A DNA stretch of 64,000 nt from Augochlora pura (lineage: Eukaryota > Arthropoda > Insecta > Hymenoptera > Halictidae): assembly GCF_028453695.1 (NCBI RefSeq), contig NC_135780.1, positions 9,114,001-9,178,000 on the forward strand, in the 5' to 3' direction. The notes under the pieces were generated by a model. The model saw only the letters and a program-made list of their open reading frames with translations, ran no database searches and had not been told where the DNA came from. Positions within the stretch are counted from its first letter, which is position 1; every line of letters begins with the position of its first letter. The position numbers and the translations under genes were made by a program. This document shows, piece by piece, positions 35,965-48,645 of the stretch.

Positions 35965-36206
35965 TTAACCCTTTGCACTCGAATGGTGATTCTGGCGCAC
36001 CATCAAGCTTATTCTATTACGTGACAAAATAATTTTTGTAACAATAAAGTTTAAATTTAAATAATTGTTGAGTAGCAAAACCATTGCTACGAGTGCCAAG
36101 AATCAATTTAGCGCGCGTAAAACTGCACTTTGTCGCATAGAATGAAAGTACTCTAAGCCAGAAATTTTATTCTCAAGTTAAAATAATTTCGAGTGCAAAG
36201 GGTTAA
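35965..36206 (+). mobile_element. TTAA element A, copy at 36.0 kb
   Basis: TTAACCCTTTGCACTCGA left end and tttcgagtgcaaagggttaa right end, both TTAA intact, 242 bp. The palindrome is partly decayed (tggtgattctggcgcacca). Same orientation as the other copies. Confidence 0.92.
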
Positions 36207-38387
36207 TAACTAAAACTAAGCGCGCGACACGTGCGGTCCTTGTTTCTCGGCCGAAATCGCGCCATCCTTTCAGCAACGGACGTAAGGCGGTACCCGTTGA
36301 TGGTTCACGGTTTAATAATAATTTGTAGTGAGAGCAAGTTCGGCCGAAGGGAATCGGAGCGAAGTTTCGGGGCCGCGAAGGATCCCAGAAGAGGGAACTA
36401 ATGATCCGAGAAGAAGGAATTTCGACCCCGCGTCTGCTGAATTCTATTATCACTTTAGAATTATTGCCGCGGGGCGGCAGGGAGGATTTAAGGGCTCTAC
36501 AAACGGCTGGAACAAGCGGAGCATATCTTCATATTTAACCCTGACGCGATTTAATCTTGCCGGCCGGCTACCAAGACGGCGTAAATTATTTTTAACTTCC
36601 GTCCGCTTTGCGAACGGTTTCGAAATTCGTTAGGCGGAGCCGCGAGAAAATTCATTTGGCGACGGAACGTTGTTTTAGTGCTAAATAAACACTTGTAGAA
36701 GGTCTTTGCAATGTTTTAATATAGTTTATTGCACTTTGATACTTTTTTAATGGCTGCGAAATGATTCTCCGGAAAAGGAAATTGTTTTTCGAATAATGCA
36801 ATAGGAGGTTCAATACATATTTATTGTTTACTGGAACGTAGTATATATTTTTCAGAAAGTTTTAAACATTATCTGTTCTATGGAGAGTAAAATTAGAATT
36901 AAAATTGATTATGAATAAATATTACTTAACAAATAATCAGAATATCTTTTAATTTAAACGCAGAATTTCTTCAGAAATATTTCAAACTTCCGAATGTTTT
37001 ACTCTCGGAAAATAAGTACATACCTGTAATTATTTAATCTAGATAATTAACAGTAAAACTGATTGGAATAAAATCAACAGAGAATCGTTCTTTTATTCTA
37101 CCTAGTTCGATGCGACAAATGTTTAAACATTCGCAGTCCAGGAACGAAATACGCGACGCGAATTTGGCGTTACCGATCAAAGGATCCCCAACGATAAAAC
37201 CAAAATAAAAATATTATCGATATCCATCGATGCTCGGCGGCGTTTTAAAAATGAACAAGAAGAGAGAGGAAGCGAGGCAGAACTGAAATCGATGCGGTAT
37301 AAATACCGCGAGGGTACGGAATAGGTGGAAACGCGAGCGGCCGAAATCTCGCGATGAAAGAAAACGGGGGTGTTCGAGGGCGGCGGCAATCCGGAGCGGC
37401 GATAGGGCACTTAACGGGCCGTGGAAGGAGCGCCAAACCAAATCGTACGGAATCTCGAGAATTAATTTAACAGAAGGGAAAGTGAGCACGTGGGGCGGCG
37501 CCGAGGGTGAACCGAAGGAAAATTGAATCACGTATCGAAAGACTGCGGGCGCGCTCGATCAAAATTCGAGCGGAAACGAGAGGCTGGACGAATTAAAGTA
37601 ACGCGGCCGATAATTTGAGCAAATATCTCGCGGTACGAGTGGGAAGATACGCGAGAGAAATATCGAGGCCTCCGGAGGAAGAAGCGAGAGAGGGGGAGGA
37701 GTGGGAGGGGGAGAGAGAGGAGCAAAGGAGGGCTTGATACTGTTTAAACATAATATCGATCGACCATACGTACGAAATTATAGTCCGCGGCGCGCCGCGC
37801 CGGTTCTGCTTTGCCAGATAAGACCGGGGCAAATAACGGTGTAGATAGTATCGCTGCTGCCTTTCTTTTATCAACCGGCATATCAAATCAGTCTATAACT
37901 AACCGACCGGACCGTCGGCGATGCCTCGAACATGCTCGGACTTATGGTTCACGAAACATTTTCGTGGCATTAATTCTGGTACACGAGCACACGGTTCCAT
38001 CTCGAACCAACGAGGTGTTCACCTTGTTTCAATCGTACCGTCGTTTTTGCAAGAGATTTTAACAAAATAACAATCCCTTAGGTCGATTTATAACTTGTAT
38101 ATTTATGCACAGAAATTGTTAATTTATGACTGAAACCGAAACGTGATAATTTATGTCTTGGGACAGTTAGAGATATATTAGGGGAAAATAAACGATGGAT
38201 GGTTAAAATAGAGGTTTCCAGCTTGAGAATGTATCTTGGATTATTGTTTTATGATAATCTGACTTTGTTGAAGGAATTTATAATTTATTAATAATTGAAA
38301 AGGTTAATTTATGGTGAATATTTTTTCGGTGGTGATGTATTTGGTGTGGGTGACATTTAATGTGCGAATTGGGCAATGTAAAAGTCT
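36207..38387. other. Intron-like DNA without recognised gene
   Basis: GC-rich at 36220-36650 and 37140-38060, AT-rich between and after. A purine-rich stretch lies at 37680-37735. No gene, RNA or repeat family recognised. Confidence 0.5.
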
Positions 38388-38672
38388 AATAAAATACAAT
38401 ATAAAATTATAATAAAATATAATACAGAACTGTAATAAAATATAATACAGAATTGTAATAAAATATATTACAGAATTGTAATAAAATATATTACAGAATT
38501 GTAATAAAATGTAATACAGAATTGTAGTAAAATATAACACAGAATTGTAGTAAAATATAATACAGAACTATAATAAAATATAATTCAGAATGATAATAAA
38601 ATGTAATACGGAATCGTAGTAAAATATAACACAAGACAGTAGTAAAATGTAACAGAAGATTGTAGTAAAATC
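38388..38672. repeat. 23-bp tandem repeat (ACAGAATTGTAATAAAATATATT type, degenerate)
   Basis: The landmark acagaattg starts at 38470, 38493 and 38516, a 23-bp period, within about 12 degenerate units. Minus-strand Tyr/Phe/Ile frames are artefacts. Confidence 0.9.
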
Positions 38673-39056
38673 GTAGAGGAGCAAAGGATTTTCGACGGGA
38701 GCGTCGGGAAATCGCGAGAATGTTGAACAAGCGACTAGTTGCGATTATTAATTCGAATCGAACTGATCCGCCTGCAAACCCGGGCCCGAGAGTAATCTAT
38801 AAAAAGGCGCACGAACTCGCATCTCGCCCCAGCGTACCCTCTATTTCTTAATACAATTGGTGCTCCCAGCCAAAACAATCCAGCGAGAATATACGCTGGA
38901 GCTAACCGGGAAGATGCACGAAAGGGTGGTAGTAAACGAATTCCCTCCCTCGGTCTGCTTGGAATGAAAGAGCCGGTCTGGGCCAGGGGAGGGGGGTGGA
39001 GGAGCAGGGGCGAGCAAAGGGATAAAGCACAGAGAAAACCGGAGAGAGCGAGAGAC

Positions 39057-39066
<10 letters not shown>

Positions 39067-39090
<24 letters not shown>

Positions 39091-39355
39091 CTGGAGAGAT
39101 GGATAGATGGATAGATGGATAAATGGATAGATGGATAAATGGATAGATGGATAAATGGATAGATGGATAAATGGATAAATGGATAGATGGATAAATGGAT
39201 AGATGGATAGATGGATAGATGAATAGATGGATAGATGGATAGATGGATAGACGAATAGATGGATAGATGAATAGATGAATAGATGAATAGATGAATAGAT
39301 GAATAGATGAATAGATGGATAGATAGATAGAGAGATAGAAAGAGAGAGAGAGGGG
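39067..39355. repeat. (GA)n followed by GATGGATAGATG(A/G)ATA repeats
   Basis: (GA)n at 39063-39090, then about 240 bp of gatggata and gataaatg units (basic period 4, higher orders 8 and 12) to 39335, then (GATA)n/(GA)n. Ser/Ile/His frames on the minus strand are artefacts. Confidence 0.92.
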
Positions 39356-41560
39356 GCAGAGCGAGGGGTGTCAAAGATAAAGAAAGAGAACGAAAGATAC
39401 AGAGAGACAGAGTGATAGATGGAGAAAAAGGGGGATGAAAAGGGAGAAGGAGTAATAGATAAAGAGGAAGATGGAAAGCGGGGCGGACAGAGCGAGACGG
39501 AACAAAAAGGTGAAGGAAGAGCGAAGCGGAACGGGGAGGGTGTCCAAACGAGTGGTCAAATGTAATTTAAAGAAGGAAGCCTTTCCCGCCGCCCTTCAAC
39601 CCCACTTGAACCTATCCTCGGGCAACGACCAGAAAAGAAGGCAGAAAGTTCAGACTGGTTTACAATTCAGCCCGCATAAGGCAACTCTTCCGCACCCTTT
39701 CTGACAAACCCTCTATCACCTTCCGGAGCTCCCCACAGCCCCTCCTCCGGCAACCCCTACTATTTGACTTGGTGAACTTAGGCGTGGTACGCGTTCCAGC
39801 AACCCTCGAACACACGCACACCCCCGCGGCAGGCTTTACAACGGCCGCCAACGAGCCATCGATCCGCGAATATTACACCCTCCACCCATCGGCTCTCTCT
39901 TTCACACACACACACACACACTCTCTCTCTCTCTCTCTTTCTTTCGCTCCTCTTTTTTTTCTACTACACCCCGTACGTCTACGGACGAGGACTTCCTTCT
40001 TTGCGGCCGCATGATCGATTATCGGGGGCCTGGCGACGTTCGGCTCTTTTGATTCAGAGAGCTTCTTGCTCTCGGACCCCGCCGGGACCCTCGATTCAAC
40101 CCCTTTGGAGTGCGCGAAGGGCGCCACCGAGAGTGTACACACTCGAGGGTGCACCCTTTGCACGATAAACAAGAGCAGCCCAATTTTTAGTTAGTCGGGG
40201 GCGCGGGATTTTGAAGGGAGTCGAGGTTCTTGTCGTCGCTCGGTGGTCGCAAATCGCGTGGCTAATAAAATATATGTATGTATAAAATGTTATTTTAATG
40301 TAATATAATTATGTATACATAAAATACTATTTTAGTATAATATATAAATATAAAATTGATAAATTACATCTTTCAAAGATCAAGCACATGATAAGTTATA
40401 ATTTCACCCCTTTTCGACTCTTTTCGAACATTTAAATTTTACATCGAGAATCTATGCAGTAACAATTTCCTTCAAAAATTATTTCAAGCATATTGTAATA
40501 GTATTTTGTAAATAATATTTTTCGATTGCGTTTAATATTAACTTTAAGAACTAAATTCGCATACTTGATTTGACGAAACGATAAGCTGATTGCAATGTAA
40601 CGAGCAATGTCAATCGAATAAACGTATTAAATAAACGCGGATGATTTATCCGAGGGGTCGATTGTTAACGATCGCCGGAGAGAATGAAAAGTAAACGAGA
40701 ACGGCATTTCCAAGGTGGTTTTAAAAAGGCGGCGGGCGCAGCTTGGCGCGGCTCGTACTTAACATAATCGCACTGGCGCATTACATCTTGCCGCGGAATA
40801 CAATTTCCTCCGGCTCAGAGCATACTCTCCGCGCGTACGCCATGAATTAAACGATATTCATTACGCGAATAATCGTACCAGCCAACTATTCCGACCAAGT
40901 CCCGCAGTTGCGACGCTAAAAGTTAGCCGAATTGCTTCCGGCACCGCGTTATTTCCCCACCGACGCGCCGTGCCACCCTGCCTAGCCGCACCTTTGCCCT
41001 AAAGTCTTCGGATCAAACCGGTATTCGAAGCTTCTCGAGGGGGTTATCTTGTTTTATTTCATCCAATTAGTCAAACTTCCACGGAATCCTGAGAACGAGT
41101 CGGAATAGTAGAAGTATTTATCGACTCGTTTTTATTGTTAAAAGAAATAACCGTGCAGGAGTGTAGATCAAGGGATGAAATTTTCTGTTGCACACTGCAG
41201 AAGGAATTTAGAGTTTTGACATTATTAGAAGATCATTTTGTGAGAATTATTCCCTTAAAATTCTCCTTTTCTATGTAGAATTGTTTTTAGTTCTTAAAGT
41301 TAATTTTCTGAAACAACGCATCTGATTAATTACGATCTAAATTTGACGAGGGTTTATATGTCATTATAGAGTCTGAAATCGCATTTGATATAATATTACA
41401 CAAAATAATACGGTATACAATGTATTATATGTATATAAGATGTATTATTATATAAAACATGTTTAATTTTTATTTAATTTTTTCAATTTTCTAAAACAAC
41501 GCAGCTGATTTATTACGATTTAAATTTGACGAGCATTCGTATGTTATTATAAAACCTGAA
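39356..41560. other. Intron-like DNA without recognised gene
   Basis: Purine-rich to 39540. A (CA)n-(CT)n microsatellite is at 39903-39940. AT-rich at 40260-40560 and GC-rich at 40640-41040. Several short frames, none with a domain. Confidence 0.5.
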
Positions 41561-41775
41561 ATCTCATTCGATATAACATTGTATAATATATACTATATTA
41601 TATTATTCCCACATATAATATAATATGATATACAATATATTATACATAGTATTAAATATAATATTATATGCAATATTATGTATAATACTATATAATATTA
41701 TATAAAATATTAAATATAATACTATATAATATAACATACAATATTAAGTATAACATAATACAATACAAAACAAAA
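41561..41775. repeat. TATAATATTA-type AT minisatellite
   Basis: About 215 bp of degenerate tataatattatataaaatat units, almost only A and T. Confidence 0.8.
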
Positions 41776-43439
41776 TAAATATCCAGCGCCCCACAAATAA
41801 ATAAACAGACTAACCCGACATAACCTCCCCGACCTCTTTGACCTCGCGCTAAAAAGATCATCGAGTCGCGAAGATAATCGATCAAATATTTAACCAAAGT
41901 ATACCGAAAGCTTTTGCACGATTTATTCGTACATGGCGTTATCGAGGGCAACGAAATGTCCTGAGCCGGCGATCAGAAAATTTCACCGGGGTCACGGGAG
42001 ACCCTGGGGTGCCATCTCCGTCTTAATCTCCATCGGTGCAGCAGTTATCCGAGGATTGATCGCCTCCGCATCGTCTCGCTTTCGGAATCCTCATCTTCGG
42101 TGGCGCCGGTATAAACATTTCACCGGAACCGGCGCCGTTCAAGCGAGGAAACCGGGTAGAAGAGGGCCGGCGGGGGTGTGAGAATCTAAGGGAACAAGGG
42201 CGGCCGGGGTATGAAAGGTCTTGGGCTGGGTTTACTCCGCGTCATCAGCGTAATTGTATGCGAGGGAATAAACAAAACTATAAAGCTCGCGGTTCGGATT
42301 ACTTTTCCGCAAGTTTCCGCCCCCGTCCCTTGACCAACCCTCCGGCGCCGCGTATCCGCGCCCCCATAGACCACCTCTCGCAGCCATAACTCCCCCCTCC
42401 GGGCTGTCTTAGCTATCCGCTGCTCTCCCGCTTCGAAAGCTCTTCCTCTTTTCTTAAGCCGCGTCCTCACGCAGCATTGCCGCCAATTTCGGCCTTTTAT
42501 TCATAAAAATCGACGCAACATTTTCAACTTGAAACAGATTATGTTGAACTAAATTATATTATATTTAAATTAAATAATGTCAAGGAGATCCTAAATAACA
42601 TTTATAAATACTTATTAGTGTATTTAGCAATTTTTTATTCTGTGAATTTTTATGTGAAATCATAGTGAATAATGGTATTAATGAAAACATTTTAGCTAGC
42701 TTTTGATGTCAAATGCTTCATTGCGAGACGCCAATGGGTCAAGAATTTTTGAAAGTCGGGCTACTTGCCAAAGACGATGCAATGGGAACGCGCCTTTAGA
42801 TTTGGAACGCTCAACCCCGTCGTTCGGACTTGTTCTTCCTCCTCGGGCAAGGGGTGCAAGTTTATGTCGGTATCTCGTTGTGCGTGTGCTCCCGGGTACA
42901 CACAGTTTGCTCCCCTTAATGTGACATCCTTTATGTGGGGACACACACAGCCGAATCTCGACCGCCACTCGGCGGTTGCTTTTTATTTACTCCATTTCTT
43001 CCTTTGTTTACTCGAGCACCCTCCCGTCCCCCTTCTCCTCATCCTCCTCCGCGAATGTTTCCTTCGGTTTTCCAAGACCAGACAGTACCGCCGCATCGAA
43101 TCACCCGGACACCATACGCAAGCACAAGGATCACCCTCTGCCCGCCAGCGAGATTAGGGGATGATCGGATCTAGGGGAAAATTTCGGGGATCCTACGACG
43201 TTATCTAGGGATGACAGGGAGAGACAACGATTTGTCCCGGCTGACCTGAATTTTGTTTCGTTTTCTACGGGGTGACTGTGCCTAAGGTATTTATGGTAAT
43301 GGGTATATGGAATTATAGAGTTTTGTGTTATTTATGGATTTATATTATTTATAAAGTTATTATATGGTAAGTTTCGTTCTAATATTGATTTTAGTAGATT
43401 AAAGACGAGATCTAAATATGACATGATAAATTTTCATTA
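41776..43439. other. Intron-like DNA without recognised gene
   Basis: GC-rich at 41930-42480 and 42700-43200. Frames at 42703-43174 overlap in three phases and have no domain. Nothing else recognised. Confidence 0.5.
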
Positions 43440-43681
43440 TTAACCCCTTGCCGTGTATTGACGAGTCTGACTCGTCATACAGATTTCTATTAATATCTCG
43501 TTAAGTATAAATGTTACTCCGTTTCTTTTAAGCCGGAATAAAATTCTACCCTAATAAATATTTTTCTTGTTCATTCTAAAAAATTATTCAAATAGAAAAA
43601 ATACTGATATATCCGGCGCTCGTCCAGAGCGGTCGTCGCGTGGACGCCGGATATATCCGGCACTCGTACCGAAAGGGTTAA
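43440..43681 (+). mobile_element. Chimeric TTAA element with a P end and a G end
   Basis: The left end TTAACCCCTTGCCGTG is followed by the 19-bp perfect palindrome TGACGAGTCTGACTCGTCA (43459-43477, centre 25 bp from the TTAA). It belongs to family P. From about 43605 to 43681 the sequence matches the G right end almost exactly, with both GGATATATCC palindromes 44 bp apart and the outer one 24.5 bp from the TTAA. Both sides keep TTAA (43440-43443, 43678-43681). This copy has palindromes at both ends. It could be a recombinant element or two overlapping insertions. Confidence 0.75.
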
Positions 43682-44272
43682 ATAAAAAAAAAAAATCGTC
43701 CATCGATTTCGCATCAGAAGAAAGGAAGAAACTTACGGGACATCCTAACATAATTAGTATCCGAATTCTGGGAAAAAGCGCGGAACGAATCAGGGGAAGT
43801 GCGCCGAGGAAATCCACAGCGGAGATAGACAAACCTGCGGCCGGTTGGTCGAGGAAATCCTGAATGTTTGAACGATCACCGGTAATCGTTGCCAAACACT
43901 ATTCCATGCGGCAAACTATTTCTAGAATAGTTGGCCGTGATACCTCGTTCCCCGGGAGCGGCGCGCCGTTACCAGAGAATCAGATCTGTTGTTTATTATG
44001 CTCCGGTTCCGTTCACGTTAGGTATCGAGGTTGATAGTTGAAACAAGGACTGGATTCGAATCCCCGCCGGATCACAATGCGCAAAGTTTGAGAGGTCAAA
44101 CCGCAGTCACAAGTGGCCTTGTCCAAATGTGCTCGCCGGGGTGCACAGCCGCTATCGTGTTCACACGCGAAATTCACGATTATGTTTGTCTTGCCCCAAC
44201 GAGAACATATTATACGCGTCTACGTACCGCTCGAAGGACGTTCCATTTATTCCACGGTGTTTCGTTTCAACC
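43682..44272. other. Intron-like DNA without recognised gene
   Basis: Near 44051 the stretch ggattcgaatcccc resembles a tRNA B box, but no matching acceptor stem or A box lies upstream, so no tRNA is called. No other feature. Confidence 0.5.
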
Positions 44273-44574
44273 GGATGCCCAGAAAGTGGCTAACAGCATT
44301 GAAATGAGAAAGTTTCTCAGGTAATTTCGAGCAACTTTTTCCTTTGCAACAATTTTCTTCGAAGCACCGTTAAGGAGATATTAACGAAATACCGTGGCCA
44401 ATGAGAGGCGAGTATCGTCGACGCGAGGCGGCTGTGTCAGCACAGCTCGCCCGTCATTGATCAAAACGTTTCTCGTTGATAACTTGTTAACGAAACCTCG
44501 GGGAAAATTTTCGTAAAGGAAAAAGTTGCTTCGAACAATCTCAGCTTTTCACCCATTTCATTTCCGGGACATCC
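44273..44574. mobile_element. Fold-back element J, copy 3
   Basis: Outer ends ggatgccc and gggacatcc; arms gagcaactttttcctttgca and taaaggaaaaagttgcttcg are near complements; inner segment gtggccaatgagaggcgag is shared with the other J copies. The right inner arm has diverged (cgtcattgatcaaaacg), so folding is weaker here. Confidence 0.78.
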
Positions 44575-45285
44575 TGCACGCCGCTGTCGTCATCGACGCC
44601 CGCGGGGCTCCAAAATGAATTCGCCGGAGTGAATTGCGGCGAACGAATTCCCCGAGCTCGTTCGCGAGTGCCACCACCTTTTTCCCATAATTATTTCGTA
44701 GGTTTAATCCCACCGGCCCGGTAATTAGGGGCTCAAAGAAGCCGGCGGCAGATATTATTAACGGCGGGGCGCGATGCATCGCGACGCGTTTCTGAATTTT
44801 AATTACGTAATGCGGGAGCGAGCCGTTCACGGATAGTTGCGTAGACGGCCGCGAAAAAGCTCGCCGCGGCCCGGAAACTTCAAAAACGCGGCCGCGAGAG
44901 ATTCCTATACTTAGCGCAAGTTATACAAGGCACTAAACTTAGATGATTCATTTGCATGAAGTAGCGGATCTACATTTATGGCTGAGCGTAACTTTCCCGG
45001 CCAGCGAAACGTATGCATGAAAATTTCAGAATTCTACGAAACTCAAATAAAGTTTCCGACCGTCGAACCAGCTGAGCGACGTTCGACGCTTAACTATACG
45101 ACTACAAACAGCCGAACAATAAAGATCGCGCGTCGGGCTGCTCGCCGAATTTCCTCGCCAGCTTGTGGTTCGTTTGATATTGTAAATAATTCGATGGCGA
45201 TCTCACAGCATTCGGAAACAGTAATCGATGCTACATTCGTCCGAAGCGCGTTCTTATTCGTTTGAAAAAGATCCGTAATTCGATA
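44575..45285. other. Intron-like DNA without recognised gene
   Basis: GC-rich, CpG-rich to 44900. Frames on both strands show no domain. Confidence 0.5.
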
Positions 45286-45470
45286 GGCGTGCGCCTAGAG
45301 ACCGCAAGAAACACCGCTGCAAGCGGATTGCCATACTTCGGGGATACCTTCGATCTTAAATACCTGAAAAACGAGAAGCAGAAATCGCACTTTTTCCATT
45401 CCACATTTTCGTTCCGTTTCGTCGCGGAGAGTCGCCTCTTAAATATACTCCCACCTGTTGCTTAACACTC
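45286..45470 (+). repeat. Dispersed repeat sharing a segment with 57385-57470
   Basis: cggattgccatacttcgggg (starting near 45327) is almost identical to cggattgccataactcgggg near 57419, and flanks show weaker similarity. Probably a decayed mobile element; ends are not defined. Confidence 0.5.
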
Positions 45471-46380
45471 TGCATAATTTGTTACATATGTTCTTAATTG
45501 AAAGTGGCATCTTTACGGATTTCCGATCAAATTATTAACTTTATATCAATAATTAAAACCAGATAGAATTTATTTTACACATCCCTTGACGCTTTGTTTT
45601 GTCGATTCAAGAATATAAATATTGTCAACGCGTGCGAACGTTCCTTAAAATAAACAACAATGGAACCTCTTTGTGCAGGAGATTTGCAATCAGCGCGACG
45701 AGAATAAAAGCAGGAAGACAACGTGACCGGTGGCGAGAGAAACGAAAGGCAATGTTATGTTAAGCAGCTATTTCGTCTCGTTATTTATTTATAGGATTGC
45801 AATGATGGGAAAGGTCCCATCGGCCGTCGCCGGGGCACGACGAAAGTTGCAATAAAATTTACATCGGCGCCGGTGTTTGTCGATACGAAGTTCCCCATGA
45901 AAAGCCAACTTTTCCATGTTCGGAGGTAGGGCGATCATGAAATTTTAATCGCGCCGCGCTTTCTTCGTCGGGGAAGCAATCACGTGGAGAATATCGGAGG
46001 GCGTTGTAAAATGTTTTCCGCCAATATACTGCGCTGCCGTGACAACGTTCTCGTGAGAGACGAGAGCGCTGTAAATAAATCTCGCTTCCGTTGTGAACGG
46101 AGTTTAATATTTATGCACGTTCGATTTTGTTCACGCTACCTGCGAGCGCTGGGCTCTTGCGAAAGTTTAAATAAAACGGCCACGCCGCCGTCAGATTTCA
46201 ATCGTTACTGCGTCGCTGTTAATACGTAATACGTAATAATTAATACTGTGCCGCATTACAATATTTACACCGATCCAACGTCGCAGTAACGCAACGCAAT
46301 TATAATATTCGAACGTTCAATTTTTAATCATGCCGATGCTGCAAGTTTTCCAGAAATGACAACAATGTGCTGTAATATTT
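45471..46380. other. Intron-like DNA without recognised gene
   Basis: GC-rich at 45690-46210. The 45984-46229 frame is open but has no recognisable domain or splice context. Confidence 0.5.
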
Positions 46381-46645
46381 TATTATATTTATTTATTTAC
46401 ATTTGTATATTTATAATTTTTATTACGGACATATATTTATTTATATTTGCATATTTACACTGTTCATTATAGATACATATTTATTTATATTTTTATATTT
46501 ATACTTTCTACTGTAGATATATATTTATATATATTTCTATATTTATACTTTTCATTATAAATATATATTTATTTGTATTTGTATAGTAATACTTTTTATT
46601 CTATATACTCATTTATATTTCAATATTTATATCTATATAAACAAT
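46381..46645. repeat. ATTTATTTATATTTG-type AT minisatellite
   Basis: About five degenerate units of roughly 60 bp containing tatttatttatatttgcata and a ttcattatagat stretch. Confidence 0.75.
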
Positions 46646-47114
46646 ATACATTATTGTTGCTTCATTATTATTCACGAGCAAATATTTAACGTTATTTTTT
46701 CAATACTATCTCTCGTATATATTAATTCGGAACGTCGCGAACGAAAGAGGTATTTTGTTTCTGTTGCGATCAACGTTTTAATTTTCGGTGATGTTCATCG
46801 TTGAATTATGAAGTTTTTTTGTACGTAAAATTCGTCAGGTGCATCGCGAAGTTCCCGGGCGTTTCAAAACTTCCCGTGCTTTCGGTATTAATCTGGAAAA
46901 TTTTGCAAGAAGAAGGCGCGCCGAGGTGTATTTATCGTTACGTCAATGGCTGCGAAGTGTTTCAGAAACTTCAAAATTAAAAAAATTCGCGAGCAGGAGA
47001 AGTATGAGACGAAATTGTCCTTCATATTATCAAGAAGTATTTACCCCATGATTAATCCGTTAATACACCTCATCTTTCGAGAATTTTTCCTGCAAACTAT
47101 GACGACAGTGCCGC

Positions 47115-47470
47115 ATGTTTTCTATTCCTTATAAAAATTGTTTGTTACATTTTTATATTTTATAGAAATGAATTATTAAAATTATTTGTTACATCTTCTA
47201 TTTTTCAAAAAATATTTCTTATTGTATTTCGTATTGTTTACGAAACTTATTTGTTATATTTTCTATTCCTTATAAAAATTGTTTGCTACATTTTCGTACT
47301 GTATAAAAATTAATTATTAAAATTATTTATTACGTCTGCTATTTTTTACAAAAATGTCTTATTATATTATCTACTGCCCACAAAACATAATTGCTCCATT
47401 TCCTATTCCCTACAAAAATGATTCATTAAATTTCCTACACTCTGCAGAAGCTACTTGCTACATAACCTAA
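47115..47470. repeat. Degenerate TATAAAAATTGTTTGTTACATT repeat
   Basis: Units built on ttgttacatttt, ttctattccttataaaaatt and aattattaaaattattt recur about six times with a period of roughly 58-60 bp. Confidence 0.65.
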
Positions 47471-48170
47471 TTTATTCGTAATTCTCGACGCGCTAATTTT
47501 CCAAAGTTCGTCGTCTGACCGTTGAAAAGACGAGCGGAGTAAAAGAGCTCGTCGAATCCTATCGTCGTCCGTTCGTCGGGACACGGGACAGCCGACGCGG
47601 CGTACAAATTCGATTAGCGCCGGGCTATTTACTTGCCGTTTTCTGCCATAAATAATCGACGGAACAGCGCAGAGAGGCCGAATCCCGGGGTCTCTCCCTC
47701 GTCATCGGATTAACGTAATTCCGAATGGACAGCTTTTTATGCAGATCCGTCGGGCTGATCTACGGGAGACATTTGGCGCGACGGCTGTGCGTCACGCTGC
47801 CCCGTCGGGAAATTAGAGCGATTTAAGTGCGGGGGAAAGCCTGCTGATAATATTCAACCGCGGTACAGGTAAACGGGTCAGTGGTCTCGGTGACACTAAC
47901 ATCGCTCGTTATTTATTGACCTCGGTCGGGGCGGTTTTGTTCGGTCACTTCATAAATCTCGCCGCGCTCGGCCGCGAACTTCCCTCCGAAAGAAACTGCG
48001 CACGCTCGCAGAGAAAAACTCTTGATTATTAATAACATATGCCGTCGCTTTGAAAAGACTGCGTTCGATTTGATAAAACTTCGACGATTCTGCTATTGTT
48101 TATCGTTGATATTCGTGCGGCGCTTTATTCGATTCTATTATAGAGTAGATTCCATTTTGTTATATATTTA
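47471..48170. other. Intron-like DNA without recognised gene
   Basis: GC-rich at 47520-47990. No feature recognised. Confidence 0.5.
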
Positions 48171-48645
48171 TTATTATTCGTTGTATATTCATGCATTGTA
48201 CGTATTGTTTATTTAATTTATGTATTATTCGATTATTGTATGTACTATTTATTTAATTTATGTATTATTCGATTATTGTATGTATTATTCATTTAATTTA
48301 TGTATTATTCGATTATTGTATGTATTATGTATTTATTTTATGTATTACTTAATTTTTGTATCTATCATTTATTTAGATTATGTATTATTTTATTATTGTA
48401 CGTATTATGTATTTATTTTATGTAATATTTAATTATTGTATGTACTATTTAACTATCGTATGTATTATTTAATTATTGTACGTACTATTTAAGTATTGTA
48501 TGTATTATTTATTTATTATATACATTATTTAATCATTATATTTATTACTTATTTATTACATACATTATTTACGTATTACATATACTACTCATTAGATTAC
48601 ATATATAATTCATTATTATATTACATACATCATTTACTATCGCCT
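48171..48645. repeat. 40-bp AT tandem repeat
   Basis: tgtattattcgattattgta starts at 48221, 48261 and 48301 (40-bp period), with degenerate units continuing to 48645. Tyr/Leu/Ile frames are artefacts. Confidence 0.88.

Noticed and set aside
38841..39374. 177-codon minus-strand frame rich in Ser/Ile/His
   Set aside because: It is the translation of GATGGATA tandem repeats.
44040..44075. tRNA-like B box ggattcgaatcccc
   Set aside because: No A box or complementary acceptor stem is found upstream at the right distance.
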